A program made the position numbers and the translations under genes. A stretch of DNA of 64,000 nt, taken from NCBI RefSeq assembly GCF_003865075.1, contig NZ_BHWB01000004.1, positions 356,950-420,949 on the forward strand, read 5' to 3'. The notes beneath the pieces were generated by a model that ran no database searches, had not been told where the DNA came from, and saw nothing but the letters and a program-made list of their open reading frames with translations. This stretch comes from Bacteroides faecalis. Its GTDB lineage: Bacteria > Bacteroidota > Bacteroidia > Bacteroidales > Bacteroidaceae. Shown here piece by piece: positions 43,287-52,893 of the stretch (position 1 is its first letter; each line of letters starts with the position of its first letter).

Positions 43287-43973
43287 CTATCCGGTGACTT
43301 TGTTGAACTGTTCAAATAACCATTTTTTCTGTTGTTCGATGGTCAGATTTGTATTATCCAATAATAACGCATCTTCTGCTTTACGTAACGGACTCACTGC
43401 ACGATGTTGATCAATATAATCCCGTTGCTTGACGTTTTCCAAAATCTCATCGAAACTGGCTTCTTGTCCTTTGGCTTTCAACTCATCGTAACGTCGTTGT
43501 GCACGGATTTCCGGTGAAGCTGTAACAAAGATTTTTAATTCAGCATCAGGAAAAACAGTAGTACCAATATCACGTCCATCCATTACAATCCCTTTTTCTT
43601 TTCCCATAACTTGTTGCTGGGCAACCATTGCCTCGCGTACAAAGTCGAGGGCACTGATTGGACTAACTTTAGATGAAACTTCCATTGAACGGATTTTGCT
43701 TTCTACATTTACCCCATTGAGATGAGTATCCGGGCGTCCTGTTTCGGAGTTCAGCTTAAAGGAAATCCGGATATTTTTAATATCTTGTTTCAATTTCTCT
43801 GTATCAATGGCATTTCCATTGAAGATTCCATTTTCTATACTATATAGAGTGACTGCACGATACATTGCACCGCTGTCAATGTAAATGTAGCCCACCTCTT
43901 TAGCAAGATCCTTGGCCATCGTACTTTTTCCGCAAGAGGAAAATCCGTCAATTGCGATAGTTATCTTTTTCAT
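43287..43973 (-). CDS. cmk: Cytidylate kinase
   Basis: 228 residues. P-loop [19 protein letters not shown], then [14 protein letters not shown] for CMP binding, and [20 protein letters not shown] with the conserved DGRDIGT. LID-type ARG residues lie in [11 protein letters not shown]. It phosphorylates CMP/dCMP. A TATCTTTG -7 box at 44002-44009 drives cmk-ispH. Confidence 0.95.
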   Translation of the reverse strand: MKKITIAIDGFSSCGKSTMAKDLAKEVGYIYIDSGAMYRAVTLYSIENGIFNGNAIDTEKLKQDIKNIRISFKLNSETGRPDTHLNGVNVESKIRSMEVSSKVSPISALDFVREAMVAQQQVMGKEKGIVMDGRDIGTTVFPDAELKIFVTASPEIRAQRRYDELKAKGQEASFDEILENVKQRDYIDQHRAVSPLRKAEDALLLDNTNLTIEQQKKWLFEQFNKVTG

Positions 43974-44001
43974 CTTGATAAATTCTTCTAATTTAGTTCG
44001 C

Positions 44002-44009
44002 CAAAGATA
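44002..44009 (-). promoter_or_regulatory. -7 box of cmk-ispH
   Basis: TATCTTTG on the minus strand about 29 bp before the cmk ATG. Confidence 0.5.
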
Positions 44010-44197
44010 CAGGTAATTTTGAATAATAACCCAACAATTGCTTATAAAAGCATTAAAGTGGGATGCTGGAAAAATTAAAAAAGTTAAAAAGCTGGATAAA
44101 AAGATAGGAAGAGAGGGATGGTTATTTGAAAATGTGCTATATTTGCCCAGAAACCTTTAGCAGACACTTTTTTTAATCAATTATATTAATTAAACTT

Positions 44198-44893
44198 ATG
44201 GAAGTTAAAAAATCACCCAAAGCAGACCTGGAAGGCAAGAAGTCTACCTGGTTGCTCATCGGTTACGTGATCGTATTGGCTTTCATGTTCGTAGCGTTCG
44301 AATGGACTAAACGTGACGTGAAAATCGATGTCGCTCAAGCTGTAACTGAAGTCGTATTTGAGGAGGAAATTATTCCTATTACAGAAACCCCTCCAGAGCC
44401 GAATACTCCGCCACCCGCTGAAGCTCCGAAAGTTGCTGAAACGTTGGAAATTGTTGATGATAATTCAGATGTTGAAGAATCAACAGATATTCTTACCGAA
44501 GATAATCTCCCTACACAAGCAAAGACAAATGTAACGTATGTGCCGGTACAAGTTGTTGAAACAGAACCAGAGGAGCAGACTATCTTTGAAGTTGTAGAAC
44601 AAATGCCAGAATTCCCGGGTGGAACTGCTGCTTTGATGCAATATTTGAATAAAAACATTAAGTATCCGGTAATTGCACAGGAACAAGGTACACAAGGCCG
44701 TGTTATTGTACAGTTTGTGGTGAATAAGGATGGTAGTATTGTAGATGCACAAGTTGTACGTAGTGTAGATCCATATTTGGATAAGGAAGCTATTCGTGTG
44801 ATCAATACCATGCCAAAATGGACACCAGGTAAACAGCGTGGTAAACCAGTTCGCGTTAAGTTTACTGTTCCTGTAGCGTTTAGATTGACATAA
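44198..44893 (+). CDS. tonB: TonB-family energy transducer
   Basis: 231 residues: a single N-terminal TM helix (about 18-36, STWLLIGYVIVLAFMFVAFEW), a Pro/Glu-rich periplasmic spacer (about 55-125), and a C-terminal TonB domain (about 145-231) with MPEFPGGTAALMQYLNKNI, GRVIVQFVVNKDGSI and the terminal VKFTVPVAFRL. It couples the proton-motive force to outer-membrane TonB-dependent (SusC-type) receptors, presumably with the ExbB/ExbD set 3.5 kb downstream. TATATTTG at 44138 may be its -7 box. Confidence 0.92.
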   Translation: MEVKKSPKADLEGKKSTWLLIGYVIVLAFMFVAFEWTKRDVKIDVAQAVTEVVFEEEIIPITETPPEPNTPPPAEAPKVAETLEIVDDNSDVEESTDILTEDNLPTQAKTNVTYVPVQVVETEPEEQTIFEVVEQMPEFPGGTAALMQYLNKNIKYPVIAQEQGTQGRVIVQFVVNKDGSIVDAQVVRSVDPYLDKEAIRVINTMPKWTPGKQRGKPVRVKFTVPVAFRLT

Positions 44894-44914
44894 TTTGTAT
44901 CCTATCATAAAATG

Positions 44915-44945
44915 AAGAGGCTGCTTTCGGCAGCCTCTTTTTATT
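44915..44945 (+). terminator. Terminator after tonB
   Basis: Perfect 10-bp arms AAGAGGCTGC (44915-44924) and GCAGCCTCTT (44930-44939) around TTTCG, ending in a T run. Confidence 0.9.
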
Positions 44946-44966
44946 CACTAAATCTTTGTTACTATC

Positions 44967-45941
44967 ATGTTTACAGCTTCTCAATTACTTGATAAAATAA
45001 ATAGTCGTATTTCTGAGATTCAATTCGCTCGGAGTCCGAAAGGACTTTATGCACCGGTAGAGTATGTCCTTTCTCTAGGAGGGAAGCGGATACGTCCGGT
45101 ATTGATGTTGATGGCATATAATTTATATCGTGAGGACGTTTCTTCAATTTATGATCCGGCTACGGGGATTGAGGTATATCATAATTATACGCTGTTGCAT
45201 GATGACGTAATGGATCGTGCAGATGTACGTAGAGGTAAACCTACTGTACATAAAGTCTGGAATGATAATAGTGCAATTTTGTCGGGAGATGCTATGTTGG
45301 TATTGGCTTATCAATATATGAGTGCTTCTGCACCTTCGTATTTAAAAGAAGTAATGGATTTGTTTAGTCTGACTGCACTTGAAATTTGTGAAGGACAACA
45401 GTTAGATATGGATTTTGAATCGAGAAGTGATGTTACAGAAAGTGAATATATAGAAATGATCCGGTTGAAAACAGCTGTATTGCTTGCTGCTAGTCTTAAA
45501 ATTGGTGCTGTTTTGGCAGGAGCGCCTGCAGAAGATGCTACGAATTTATATAATTTTGGAATGCAGATGGGAGTCGCATTTCAATTACAGGATGATTTAT
45601 TAGATGTATATGGGAATCCGGAAGTGTTCGGGAAAAAAATAGGTGGAGATATTCTTTGTAACAAGAAAACATATATGCTGATAAAAGCGTTGGAACGTGC
45701 TGACGAAAAACAGCATAAGGAGTTGAAGCAATGGTTGGATGTTGAAGCTTATGAGCCCGATGAAAAAATTAATGCGGTAACTACGCTCTACAATGAACTT
45801 AATATTCGTGGTATATGTGAAAATAAAATGCGCGAATATTATACGCTTGCAATGAAAAGCTTGGAAGCTGTTGGAGTTACCGAAGAAAAGAAGAAAGAAT
45901 TAAAAAATTTAGTGAAATTACTGATGTATCGTGAAATATAA
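44967..45941 (+). CDS. Polyprenyl diphosphate synthase
   Basis: 324 residues. The first aspartate-rich motif HDDVMDRADVRR (about 83-94) and the second QLQDDLLDVYG (about 210-220) bind the Mg-diphosphates; LGGKRIRPVL near 33-42 is also conserved. Trans-type chain elongation of isoprenoids; chain length (farnesyl or longer, e.g. for menaquinone) cannot be read with certainty. It uses precursors from the MEP pathway to which ispH belongs. It is 14 bp before the next gene. Confidence 0.9.
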   Translation: MFTASQLLDKINSRISEIQFARSPKGLYAPVEYVLSLGGKRIRPVLMLMAYNLYREDVSSIYDPATGIEVYHNYTLLHDDVMDRADVRRGKPTVHKVWNDNSAILSGDAMLVLAYQYMSASAPSYLKEVMDLFSLTALEICEGQQLDMDFESRSDVTESEYIEMIRLKTAVLLAASLKIGAVLAGAPAEDATNLYNFGMQMGVAFQLQDDLLDVYGNPEVFGKKIGGDILCNKKTYMLIKALERADEKQHKELKQWLDVEAYEPDEKINAVTTLYNELNIRGICENKMREYYTLAMKSLEAVGVTEEKKKELKNLVKLLMYREI

Positions 45942-45955
45942 CTGAGTTTTAAGAG

Positions 45956-46666
45956 ATGCCTTATAGACGATTACCAAATACCGATCAAGCTAGGGTTCGG
46001 GCGCTGAAAGCAGCGGTCGGAAAGGGCGATGTATATAATGTACGTGATTTGGCTATTACTTTGAAAACTTTATTTGATGCTCGTAATTTTTTGCAGAAAT
46101 TTGAAGCTGCTCAAAATTATTATATGCAATGTTATGAGAACCAGTCTAGGGCTAGTCGTAAACATCAGGGAAATGTGAAAATGGCACGATTGTATATTTC
46201 TCATTTTATTCAAGTACTAAATTTGGCGGTGCTTCGTGATGAAATAAAAGTGGGAAATAAACAATTATACGAGTTGCCTGAGGCAAATGTTGTACCAGAC
46301 TTGTTGAGTGAAGTTGCATTGGTGGAGTGGGGACGAAAAATTATTGATGGTGAACAACGAAGGGTATCCCAGGGAGGAATACCTATTTATAATCCGACTA
46401 TTGCTCGTGTTAAAGTACATTATGATATCTTTTTAGATAGTTATGAACGTCAAAAAGCTTATCAGGCATTGACTAATCGTAGTTTAGAGGAACTTGCTTC
46501 TATGAGGGATCGTGCCGATGAACTGATTCGTGATATATGGAATCAGGTAGAAAATAAATTTCAGGAAGTAATGCCTAATGAAGATCGTTTGGAGAAATGT
46601 CGAGATTATGGTTTAGTATATTATTACCGTTCTGGTGAAAAAATAAAGTTAGGAAAAAACGATTGA
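45956..46666 (+). CDS. Conserved hypothetical protein
   Basis: 236 residues, basic N-terminus MPYRRLPNTDQARVRAL and mainly alpha-helical, with no signal peptide or membrane helix. I recognise it as a Bacteroidales-type conserved protein but know no function. It is tightly placed between the polyprenyl synthase and tatD, so is likely in their operon. Confidence 0.7.
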   Translation: MPYRRLPNTDQARVRALKAAVGKGDVYNVRDLAITLKTLFDARNFLQKFEAAQNYYMQCYENQSRASRKHQGNVKMARLYISHFIQVLNLAVLRDEIKVGNKQLYELPEANVVPDLLSEVALVEWGRKIIDGEQRRVSQGGIPIYNPTIARVKVHYDIFLDSYERQKAYQALTNRSLEELASMRDRADELIRDIWNQVENKFQEVMPNEDRLEKCRDYGLVYYYRSGEKIKLGKND

Positions 46667-46668
46667 AT

Positions 46669-47448
46669 ATGTTGATAGATACTCATTCTCATCTTTTTTT
46701 AGAAGAATTTTCCAAAGATTTACCACAAGTGATGGAACGTGCCCGACAAGCCGGTGTTTCATCTATATTTATGCCTAATATTGATAGTACAACTATTAAA
46801 CCTATGTTGTCTGTTTGTGCTGATTATCCGGACTTTTGTTTTCCTATGATCGGATTACATCCAACTTCAGTGAATGAGTCGTATGGAGAGGAGTTGGCGG
46901 TTGTTCATAAATATCTGTCAGTTCCTAATAACTTTATAGCGATAGGAGAGATAGGACTCGATTTATATTGGGATAAAACGTTTCTAAAAGAACAGTTGTT
47001 GGTCTTTGAAAAGCAAATTAAATGGGCGCTTGAATATGACTTGCCTATCGTAATTCATGCTCGAGATGCTTACGAATATATATATAAGGTAATGGAACCA
47101 TATAAAGATACTGTTTTAAGAGGTGTTTTTCATAGTTTTACCGGAACATTGGAGGAAGCTGTGAAATGTTTGGAATTCGAAAAATTTATGTTAGGTATTA
47201 ATGGGGTCGTTACTTTTAAGAAGTCATTGTTAGCAGGAACTTTGTCGTCTTCCGTTCCGTTAGAACGCTTGGTGCTTGAGACAGATTCTCCTTATCTGAC
47301 GCCAGTTCCGAATCGTGGAAAACGAAATGAAAGTGCAAATATAAAGGATACTCTTTTGAAAGTAGCAGAAATTTATCAGGTAAGTCCGGAACGTGTTTCA
47401 CAGGTCACTTCGGAAAACGCATTAAAAGTGTTTGGATTCTCCAAATAA
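46669..47448 (+). CDS. tatD: TatD-family metal-dependent hydrolase
   Basis: 259 residues from MLIDTHSHLFLEEF, a start just after the upstream stop. The THSHLF metal motif, GEIGLDLYWD, IVIHARDAYEY, HSFTGTLEEA and the final LETDSPYLTPVPNRGKRNES make a complete TatD TIM-barrel. Family members act as 3'-5' DNases. Last gene of the polyprenyl-synthase unit. Confidence 0.93.
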   Translation: MLIDTHSHLFLEEFSKDLPQVMERARQAGVSSIFMPNIDSTTIKPMLSVCADYPDFCFPMIGLHPTSVNESYGEELAVVHKYLSVPNNFIAIGEIGLDLYWDKTFLKEQLLVFEKQIKWALEYDLPIVIHARDAYEYIYKVMEPYKDTVLRGVFHSFTGTLEEAVKCLEFEKFMLGINGVVTFKKSLLAGTLSSSVPLERLVLETDSPYLTPVPNRGKRNESANIKDTLLKVAEIYQVSPERVSQVTSENALKVFGFSK

Positions 47449-47568
47449 GGTCAGAAAGGTTTTAAATTTTATTAATTTGCAGTATTTATTCGAGATAAAA
47501 AAGGGATAATGCTTCATGAAAAGAAAAAAAAGGATACATTTGTAGCTGAAAATTCGAAAAAACCGTAG

Positions 47569-47656
47569 GGAGAGATGCTCGAGTGGTTGAAGAGGCACGC
47601 CTGGAAAGCGTGTATACGCCAAAAGTGTATCGGGGGTTCGAATCCCCCTCTCTCCG
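47569..47656 (+). tRNA. tRNA-Ser (GGA)
   Basis: 88 nt. Acceptor arms GGAGAGA and TCTCTCC, anticodon loop CTGGAAA giving GGA, an extended variable arm as required for a class II tRNA, and T arm GGGGGTTCGAATCCCCC. The discriminator is G; CCA is not encoded. Confidence 0.96.
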
Positions 47657-47729
47657 CAAGATAAAAAAGAACGTAAAGTAAATACAATAAATAATAATTA
47701 ATTAATTAATCTTAAAAATTAGACACACA

Positions 47730-48536
47730 ATGAAAAAGTTATTTGCAATTGTTGCTGTGATTGGGGCCTTGGCATTCGGCTCAACTCAACTTGCTCAGGC
47801 TCAAGATGCTCCTGCGGCAGAACAAACTGAACAACAGGCTGCTCCAGCTGCTGCACCGGCTGCTACTCAAGTTGCTGCTCCTGCTGCAGAAGAAACTGGT
47901 CTTCACAAAGAAATCAAAATCAAGTTTATTGAAGGTACTGCATCCTTCATGAGTTTGGTAGCTATTGCTTTGGTAATTGGTTTGGCTTTCTGTATCGAAC
48001 GTATCATTTATCTGAGCTTGGCTGAAATTAACACAAAGAAGTTTATGGCATCTATTGAAGCTGCTTTGGAAAAAGGTGACGTTGAAGCTGCTAAAGACAT
48101 CGCACGTAACACTAGAGGTCCAGTTGCTTCTATTTATTATCAAGGTTTGATGAGAATCGACCAAGGTATTGATGTTGTTGAGAAGTCTGTAGTATCTTAT
48201 GGAGGTGTACAAGCTGGTTATCTTGAAAAAGGATGTTCATGGATCACATTGTTTATCGCGATGGCTCCGTCACTCGGATTCTTGGGTACTGTAATCGGTA
48301 TGGTGCAGGCATTTGATAAAATTCAAATTGTAGGTGATATTTCTCCGACGGTTGTAGCAGGTGGTATGAAAGTAGCTTTGATTACAACTATCTTTGGTTT
48401 GATCGTTGCTTTGATTCTTCAGGTATTCTACAACTACGTACTTTCTAAAATTGAAGCTCTTACAAGTGAAATGGAAGATTCTTCTATCACTTTGCTTGAT
48501 ATGGTTATCAAATATAATTTGAAATACAAAAAATAA
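47730..48536 (+). CDS. exbB: ExbB/TolQ/MotA proton channel protein
   Basis: 268 residues with a signal-like N-terminus and an Ala/Pro/Gln-rich segment (about 25-60). Three membrane helices lie at about 75-95, 170-195 and 215-240. SLGFLGTVIGMVQAFDKI and ALITTIFGLIVALILQVFYNY are the conserved MotA/TolQ/ExbB motifs. It forms the motor for TonB. First gene of a four-gene operon. Confidence 0.92.
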   Translation: MKKLFAIVAVIGALAFGSTQLAQAQDAPAAEQTEQQAAPAAAPAATQVAAPAAEETGLHKEIKIKFIEGTASFMSLVAIALVIGLAFCIERIIYLSLAEINTKKFMASIEAALEKGDVEAAKDIARNTRGPVASIYYQGLMRIDQGIDVVEKSVVSYGGVQAGYLEKGCSWITLFIAMAPSLGFLGTVIGMVQAFDKIQIVGDISPTVVAGGMKVALITTIFGLIVALILQVFYNYVLSKIEALTSEMEDSSITLLDMVIKYNLKYKK

Positions 48537-48542
48537 TTCAAG

Positions 48543-49028
48543 ATGAGTAAACTTACATATAAAGCATCGTATTATGCATTGTATGCGATGTTTGCCGTTA
48601 TCCTAATCGTTATGGTGCTATTCTTCTTAGGAGGAAGCGCAACAGGCGATGCGGCGATTCCGGGAATAGATCCCGAAATGTGGCAACCGGCTCAAACAGA
48701 TGCTTTACTTTATTTAATGTATGCTTTGTTTGGTATAGCTATTGCAGCTACTGTAGTTGCTGCAGTATTCCAATTTGGTGCAGCTTTGAAAGATAATCCG
48801 GCTAATGCTGTTAAGTCTTTGCTTGGATTAGTACTTATGGTTGTGATTCTATTTGTAACTTGGGCTATAGGGGATGGAACTCCAATGAATATCCGTGGTT
48901 ATGAAGGTGCAGACAACGTTACTTTCTGGCTGAAGATAACTGATATGTTCCTTTATACTATTTACATTCTGTTGTTTGTAACAATTGTTGCAATCATTGC
49001 GAGTGGCATAAAGAAAAAAATATCATAA
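48543..49028 (+). CDS. Small membrane protein of the exb operon
   Basis: 161 residues with about four hydrophobic helices and a short acidic loop PGIDPEMWQPAQ. It lies 6 bp after exbB and 32 bp before the first exbD, a place occupied by a similar protein in many Bacteroidales. No known motif; a structural part of the ExbBD complex is inferred from gene order. Confidence 0.7.
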   Translation: MSKLTYKASYYALYAMFAVILIVMVLFFLGGSATGDAAIPGIDPEMWQPAQTDALLYLMYALFGIAIAATVVAAVFQFGAALKDNPANAVKSLLGLVLMVVILFVTWAIGDGTPMNIRGYEGADNVTFWLKITDMFLYTIYILLFVTIVAIIASGIKKKIS

Positions 49029-49060
49029 TCAATTAAGCTAAATTTAATAAAGTAATTAAA

Positions 49061-49648
49061 ATGGCTAGAGGAAAAAGAAAAGTTCCTGATATTAACTCCA
49101 GTTCTACGGCAGATATAGCTTTCTTATTGCTTATCTTCTTCTTGATTACTACATCAATGGATACGGACCAAGGTTTAGCAAGACTTTTGCCACCTCCCCC
49201 TGATGAAGAGAATCGGGAAACTGATAAAATTAAAGAACGCAATATTTTACAGGTATATCTAAATAAGAATGATGAATTGATGTGCGGTGGTGAATATATT
49301 GCTGTTGGAGAATTAAGAGCTAAAGCCAAAGAATTTATAGCTAATTATAATAATGAAGCACATAAGCCGGAGAAAACACAAAAAAATGTGGAATTCTTAG
49401 GTACAACTCTTATTAATGATAAGCACGTAATTTCTTTGCAAAATGACCGTGGGTCTTCATATCAGGCGTATATAAGTGTGCAGAACGAATTGGTTGCTGC
49501 ATACAATGAGTTGAGAGATGAATTAGCTAAAGAAAAATGGCAGAGACCATATGCGGAACTGAATGATAAACAACAGAAAGCTATCCGTGAAGTTTATCCG
49601 CAGAGAATTTCTGAAGCAGAACCTAAAAAATACGGAGATAAGAAGTAA
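49061..49648 (+). CDS. exbD: ExbD/TolR family protein
   Basis: 195 residues. A basic N-terminus, then INSSSTADIAFLLLIFFLITTSMDTD, whose TM helix carries the proton-relaying aspartate, followed by a periplasmic domain with a longer than usual insert (about 95-160). Its stop overlaps the next exbD ATG by one base (TAATG). Confidence 0.92.
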   Translation: MARGKRKVPDINSSSTADIAFLLLIFFLITTSMDTDQGLARLLPPPPDEENRETDKIKERNILQVYLNKNDELMCGGEYIAVGELRAKAKEFIANYNNEAHKPEKTQKNVEFLGTTLINDKHVISLQNDRGSSYQAYISVQNELVAAYNELRDELAKEKWQRPYAELNDKQQKAIREVYPQRISEAEPKKYGDKK

Positions 49649-50118
49649 TGGGAAAATTTAATAAGACTGGTAAACGTGAAATGCCGGCATTGAATACTTC
49701 TTCGTTGCCTGACCTTATCTTTACTTTGTTGTTTTTCTTTATGATTGTAACAACAATGCGTGAGGTTACATTGAAGGTTCAGATAAGTCTCCCTGTGGGT
49801 ACTGAACTAGAGAAATTGGAGAAGAAGTCGCTGGTAACATTCATTTATATAGGTGAACCTTCTGCAGAATATCGTGGAAAAATGGGTACTGAAAGTCGTA
49901 TTCAGTTGAATGATAGCTATGCTGAAGTAGATCAAATAGGAGATTTTGTCTTCCAGGAACGTTCGAATATGAATGAGAGTGATCGGGGTAAAATGACAGT
50001 ATCTCTGAAAGTAGATGAAAAAACTAAGATGGGTATTGTTACCGATGTGAAAAATGCTCTTAGAAAAGCTTCTGCTTTGAAAATTAACTATTCTTCAAAG
50101 AAAAAAGATAATAAATAG
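49648..50118 (+). CDS. exbD: Second ExbD/TolR family protein
   Basis: 156 residues. MPALNTSSLPDLIFTLLFFFMIVTT contains the ExbD TM helix with its aspartate; the periplasmic part ends in TDVKNALRKASALKINYSS. Two unequal ExbDs in one operon are common in Bacteroidetes and suggest a hetero-oligomeric motor. A strong terminator follows. Confidence 0.92.
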   Translation: MGKFNKTGKREMPALNTSSLPDLIFTLLFFFMIVTTMREVTLKVQISLPVGTELEKLEKKSLVTFIYIGEPSAEYRGKMGTESRIQLNDSYAEVDQIGDFVFQERSNMNESDRGKMTVSLKVDEKTKMGIVTDVKNALRKASALKINYSSKKKDNK

Positions 50119-50140
50119 TTGGTTTTGATATATAAAAGAT

Positions 50141-50175
50141 AAAGGGTATCCATTTTGGGGATACCCTTTTCTTTT
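50141..50175 (+). terminator. Terminator of the exbB-exbD operon
   Basis: Perfect 11-bp arms AAAGGGTATCC (50141-50151) and GGATACCCTTT (50159-50169), followed by TCTTTTT. The remaining gap to 50,375 shows no gene. Confidence 0.88.
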
Positions 50176-50375
50176 TGGATTTCTTTGAAGTGAGGTTAAT
50201 TTTGTACATATGGCTTTATATGCTTTTATAGGTAGATGTTTTATATGAAGATGGGAACTCTCGTTTATTATAAAGGTATGAGAAATTTAGACCTGCCCCA
50301 GATGGTATGATTTCCGAGACAGGCTTATCTGTTTTCTGTTCGTTCTTTTAGATTTTAGCATTATAGTTATACTGG

Positions 50376-50912
50376 CTATTCTTTAACTTTATAAACTTCA
50401 GTATAGAGTTTTTGTTTTACTTCTTCAAAGTCTTTTTTTGCATCTAATGCACCATGTACCATAAGATACATTGGAAGATAATTATCTCCAGGTTTATACG
50501 GCGGTTGGTAATAATCATTTTCCCATAATGTAAACCCATGGCGTTGATAGAAGTTTATACGCCGTTTAGCCATTTCTTCTACGGGGCGTTCAACTTCTAA
50601 AACGATGGGAAGTTTTAGATAGTCACATAAATACTCTAAAGTACGTTTTCCATAACCACCATTACGTAGAGCTGGGTTAGTTGCAAAATGCTCTACATAA
50701 TAGAAATGCTCAAAATCCCAGTATGTAATGAATCCAATAGCCAGTTCATCATCAAAAATGATGTTATTATGAAAGTTTCCTGTTCGGTCAGTGAATTCAC
50801 GTAATTCTTCCAATTGCCGGTATTCTTCTGCAGGAAAAGAGTCTATTAGAAGTTCTTCCATAAATTTGTAATGTTGAATGTCCGATGTATTAATCGGTTG
50901 AAGTCTGATCAT
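50376..50912 (-). CDS. GNAT-family N-acetyltransferase
   Basis: 178 residues. YVEHFATNPALRNGGYGKRT (about 87-106) contains the acetyl-CoA loop RNGGYGKR, and IVLEVERPVEEMAKRRINFY then YQRHGFTLWENDYYQPPY are the later GNAT motifs. Substrate unknown. Single gene. Confidence 0.85.
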   Translation of the reverse strand: MIRLQPINTSDIQHYKFMEELLIDSFPAEEYRQLEELREFTDRTGNFHNNIIFDDELAIGFITYWDFEHFYYVEHFATNPALRNGGYGKRTLEYLCDYLKLPIVLEVERPVEEMAKRRINFYQRHGFTLWENDYYQPPYKPGDNYLPMYLMVHGALDAKKDFEEVKQKLYTEVYKVKE

Positions 50913-50973
50913 AAAACCTGTTTTTTGAGTTTAACAATATATTGTTTTTTAGTTTGTCTGTATGATATAACAA

Positions 50974-52251
50974 TTAAGGGACATAGAAGTCGATAACTCG
51001 GCGAATAGCACGTTGGCAGACAGGACAAAATTCCGAATATTCATTTGTCTTCATCCGGCAATTGAATGCTGGACGATAGATACCTTTGGCAGAATATCCG
51101 CCACCTTCATATATTCCAATCGGGTATTTTTCTATTTGAGAAACAGGAGTTGGGATTGGAGCATCAGAAGGGAGCATATCTTTCCATTTCGATGAGAAGT
51201 CTACACGTGTAGTAATATTCTGTTCCCATGGCTCTACATTTAAGGGATAGGTATCTGTCATGACATCGTCCTCGTAGAAATATTCGTCAGCCAATCCTCC
51301 AAAGCTATGTCCGAATTCATGTACTACAACAGGTTTGAACATCGGATGGTGTGCAGTAGTCAGTGTGTATGAGTTATAAATACCTCCTCCACCATATACA
51401 TCGGTATTGGCAAGTATGATGATATGTTCATATGGAATACCAGCCAATGCATTGTGAATTGACTTCACCCGACTGGTTGTTAAGTAGCGATCCGAATAGA
51501 AAGTATCGAAATGAGACTGCACTGCTGTATGTTTCCATGTATTTTCACGAGGGACACTGACACCGCTATCTATTGAAGGACTGGCTACTGCTACAATATT
51601 AAACTTATTTTTTGTTGAACGGAACGGCTCATGTGAAAATAGACTTTCACACGCTTTCTCAGCATCCTGATAGAAGATATCCATTTCTTTATCCGTATAT
51701 CCTTCAGCGAGAATAGCAACGTCTATACAATCTTTTTCATTTCCACTCTGAAGTAAGTATCGATGTGGAGTAATGTGTGATGTCCCTCTTTTATGAATTA
51801 GAATATCGTCAGGATGAACAATGTGTTTGTAACTGGTCGTTACTTCTTTGCGTGGGTTTAATAAAATAATTTCAACTTCTACAGGCTGTTTAGGGTAGGG
51901 AAGGAGGAAACTATTCTCGAATCCTTTAGTTGTTTCTTTAGCTTCATCGGTTGATAACCATTCTTGAAATAAAGAAGAAAAAGAGGTTTTATAGATACAT
52001 TGTTTAGTAGATAGATCTTTTATAGTAATTTGCCCATTACCTTCTAATGGAAGTTCAGACAAATGATGACGGCGACCTGCCCATGTAGGGAGTTCAGATA
52101 GTTCATCCAAAACAATGGATTGTTGTTTAATATCTCCGGTAAAGATATAATCTACCCGAAGTGTTTTATCCAGGAAATGATCAGAATAATTCTGTCCATA
52201 GCTTCCTGCTGTAATCAGTAAAAAAAGGAGTATGCAGTAAAAAGGTTTCAT
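50974..52251 (-). CDS. Secreted M64 (IgA-peptidase-like) metalloprotease
   Basis: 425 residues from MKPFYCILLFLLITAGSYGQ, a signal peptide. The zinc site HEFGHSFGGLADEY (HExxH plus a downstream acidic ligand) is the M64 signature. The N-terminal half is a beta-rich M64 N-domain. Late cysteines CRMKTNEYSEFCPVC may bind metal or form disulfides. It probably acts in the periplasm or outside the cell; an IgA substrate cannot be assumed. Confidence 0.88.
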   Translation of the reverse strand: MKPFYCILLFLLITAGSYGQNYSDHFLDKTLRVDYIFTGDIKQQSIVLDELSELPTWAGRRHHLSELPLEGNGQITIKDLSTKQCIYKTSFSSLFQEWLSTDEAKETTKGFENSFLLPYPKQPVEVEIILLNPRKEVTTSYKHIVHPDDILIHKRGTSHITPHRYLLQSGNEKDCIDVAILAEGYTDKEMDIFYQDAEKACESLFSHEPFRSTKNKFNIVAVASPSIDSGVSVPRENTWKHTAVQSHFDTFYSDRYLTTSRVKSIHNALAGIPYEHIIILANTDVYGGGGIYNSYTLTTAHHPMFKPVVVHEFGHSFGGLADEYFYEDDVMTDTYPLNVEPWEQNITTRVDFSSKWKDMLPSDAPIPTPVSQIEKYPIGIYEGGGYSAKGIYRPAFNCRMKTNEYSEFCPVCQRAIRRVIDFYVP

Positions 52252-52357
52252 ATAAATGGTATATTTATGTTTTAGACAAAGGTACAAACAATTGATGACT
52301 TATCCGATATTTGGAAATAAAAGTAATAATTCATAGTATTTGTTGTCGGAAAATCGC

Positions 52358-52365
52358 TAACTTTG
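52358..52365 (+). promoter_or_regulatory. -7 box of the Lrp-type regulator
   Basis: TAACTTTG 37 bp before the ATG, with a TTTG (52339-52342) upstream at a somewhat short spacing of 15 bp. Confidence 0.5.
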
Positions 52366-52402
52366 CATAAAAGATTCACTGATTAAAACAATTTGATTCA
52401 AT

Positions 52403-52879
52403 ATGGGACATCATCAATTAGATGCTTTAGATGAGCAGATTCTGAAACTGATAGCAGCAAATGCACGTATTCCTTTTTTGGAAGTGGCGAGAGCATGTGA
52501 TGTTTCTGGTGCAGCGATTCACCAGCGCATCCAAAAATTGACTAACTTAGGAATATTGAAAGGATCTGAATATGTTATTGATCCTGAGAAAGTCGGATAC
52601 GAGACTTGTGCTTATATTGGTATATATCTGAAGGATCCTGAATCATTTGATTCAGTAACGAAAGCTTTGGAGGCCATTCCGGAAGTAGTAGAGTGTCATT
52701 TTACTACTGGCAAATATGATATGTTTATCAAAATTTATGCGAAGAATAATCACCATTTGCTGAGTATTATTCATGATAAATTGCAGCCATTAGGTCTGGC
52801 ACGTACAGAGACTCTGATTTCCTTCCACGAAGCTATTAAACGGCAAATGCCGATTATGGTAGATGTAGACGAAGAATAA
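52403..52879 (+). CDS. Lrp/AsnC-family transcriptional regulator
   Basis: 158 residues. The winged HTH is DEQILKLIAANARIPFLEVA and VSGAAIHQRIQKLTNLGILKG (about 9-52). The C-terminal RAM/effector domain (about 68-145) contains TTGKYDMFIKIYAKN. Probably controls amino-acid-linked genes, but no target is visible nearby. Confidence 0.92.
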   Translation: MGHHQLDALDEQILKLIAANARIPFLEVARACDVSGAAIHQRIQKLTNLGILKGSEYVIDPEKVGYETCAYIGIYLKDPESFDSVTKALEAIPEVVECHFTTGKYDMFIKIYAKNNHHLLSIIHDKLQPLGLARTETLISFHEAIKRQMPIMVDVDEE

Positions 52880-52893
52880 TTGGGAACTTCAAA

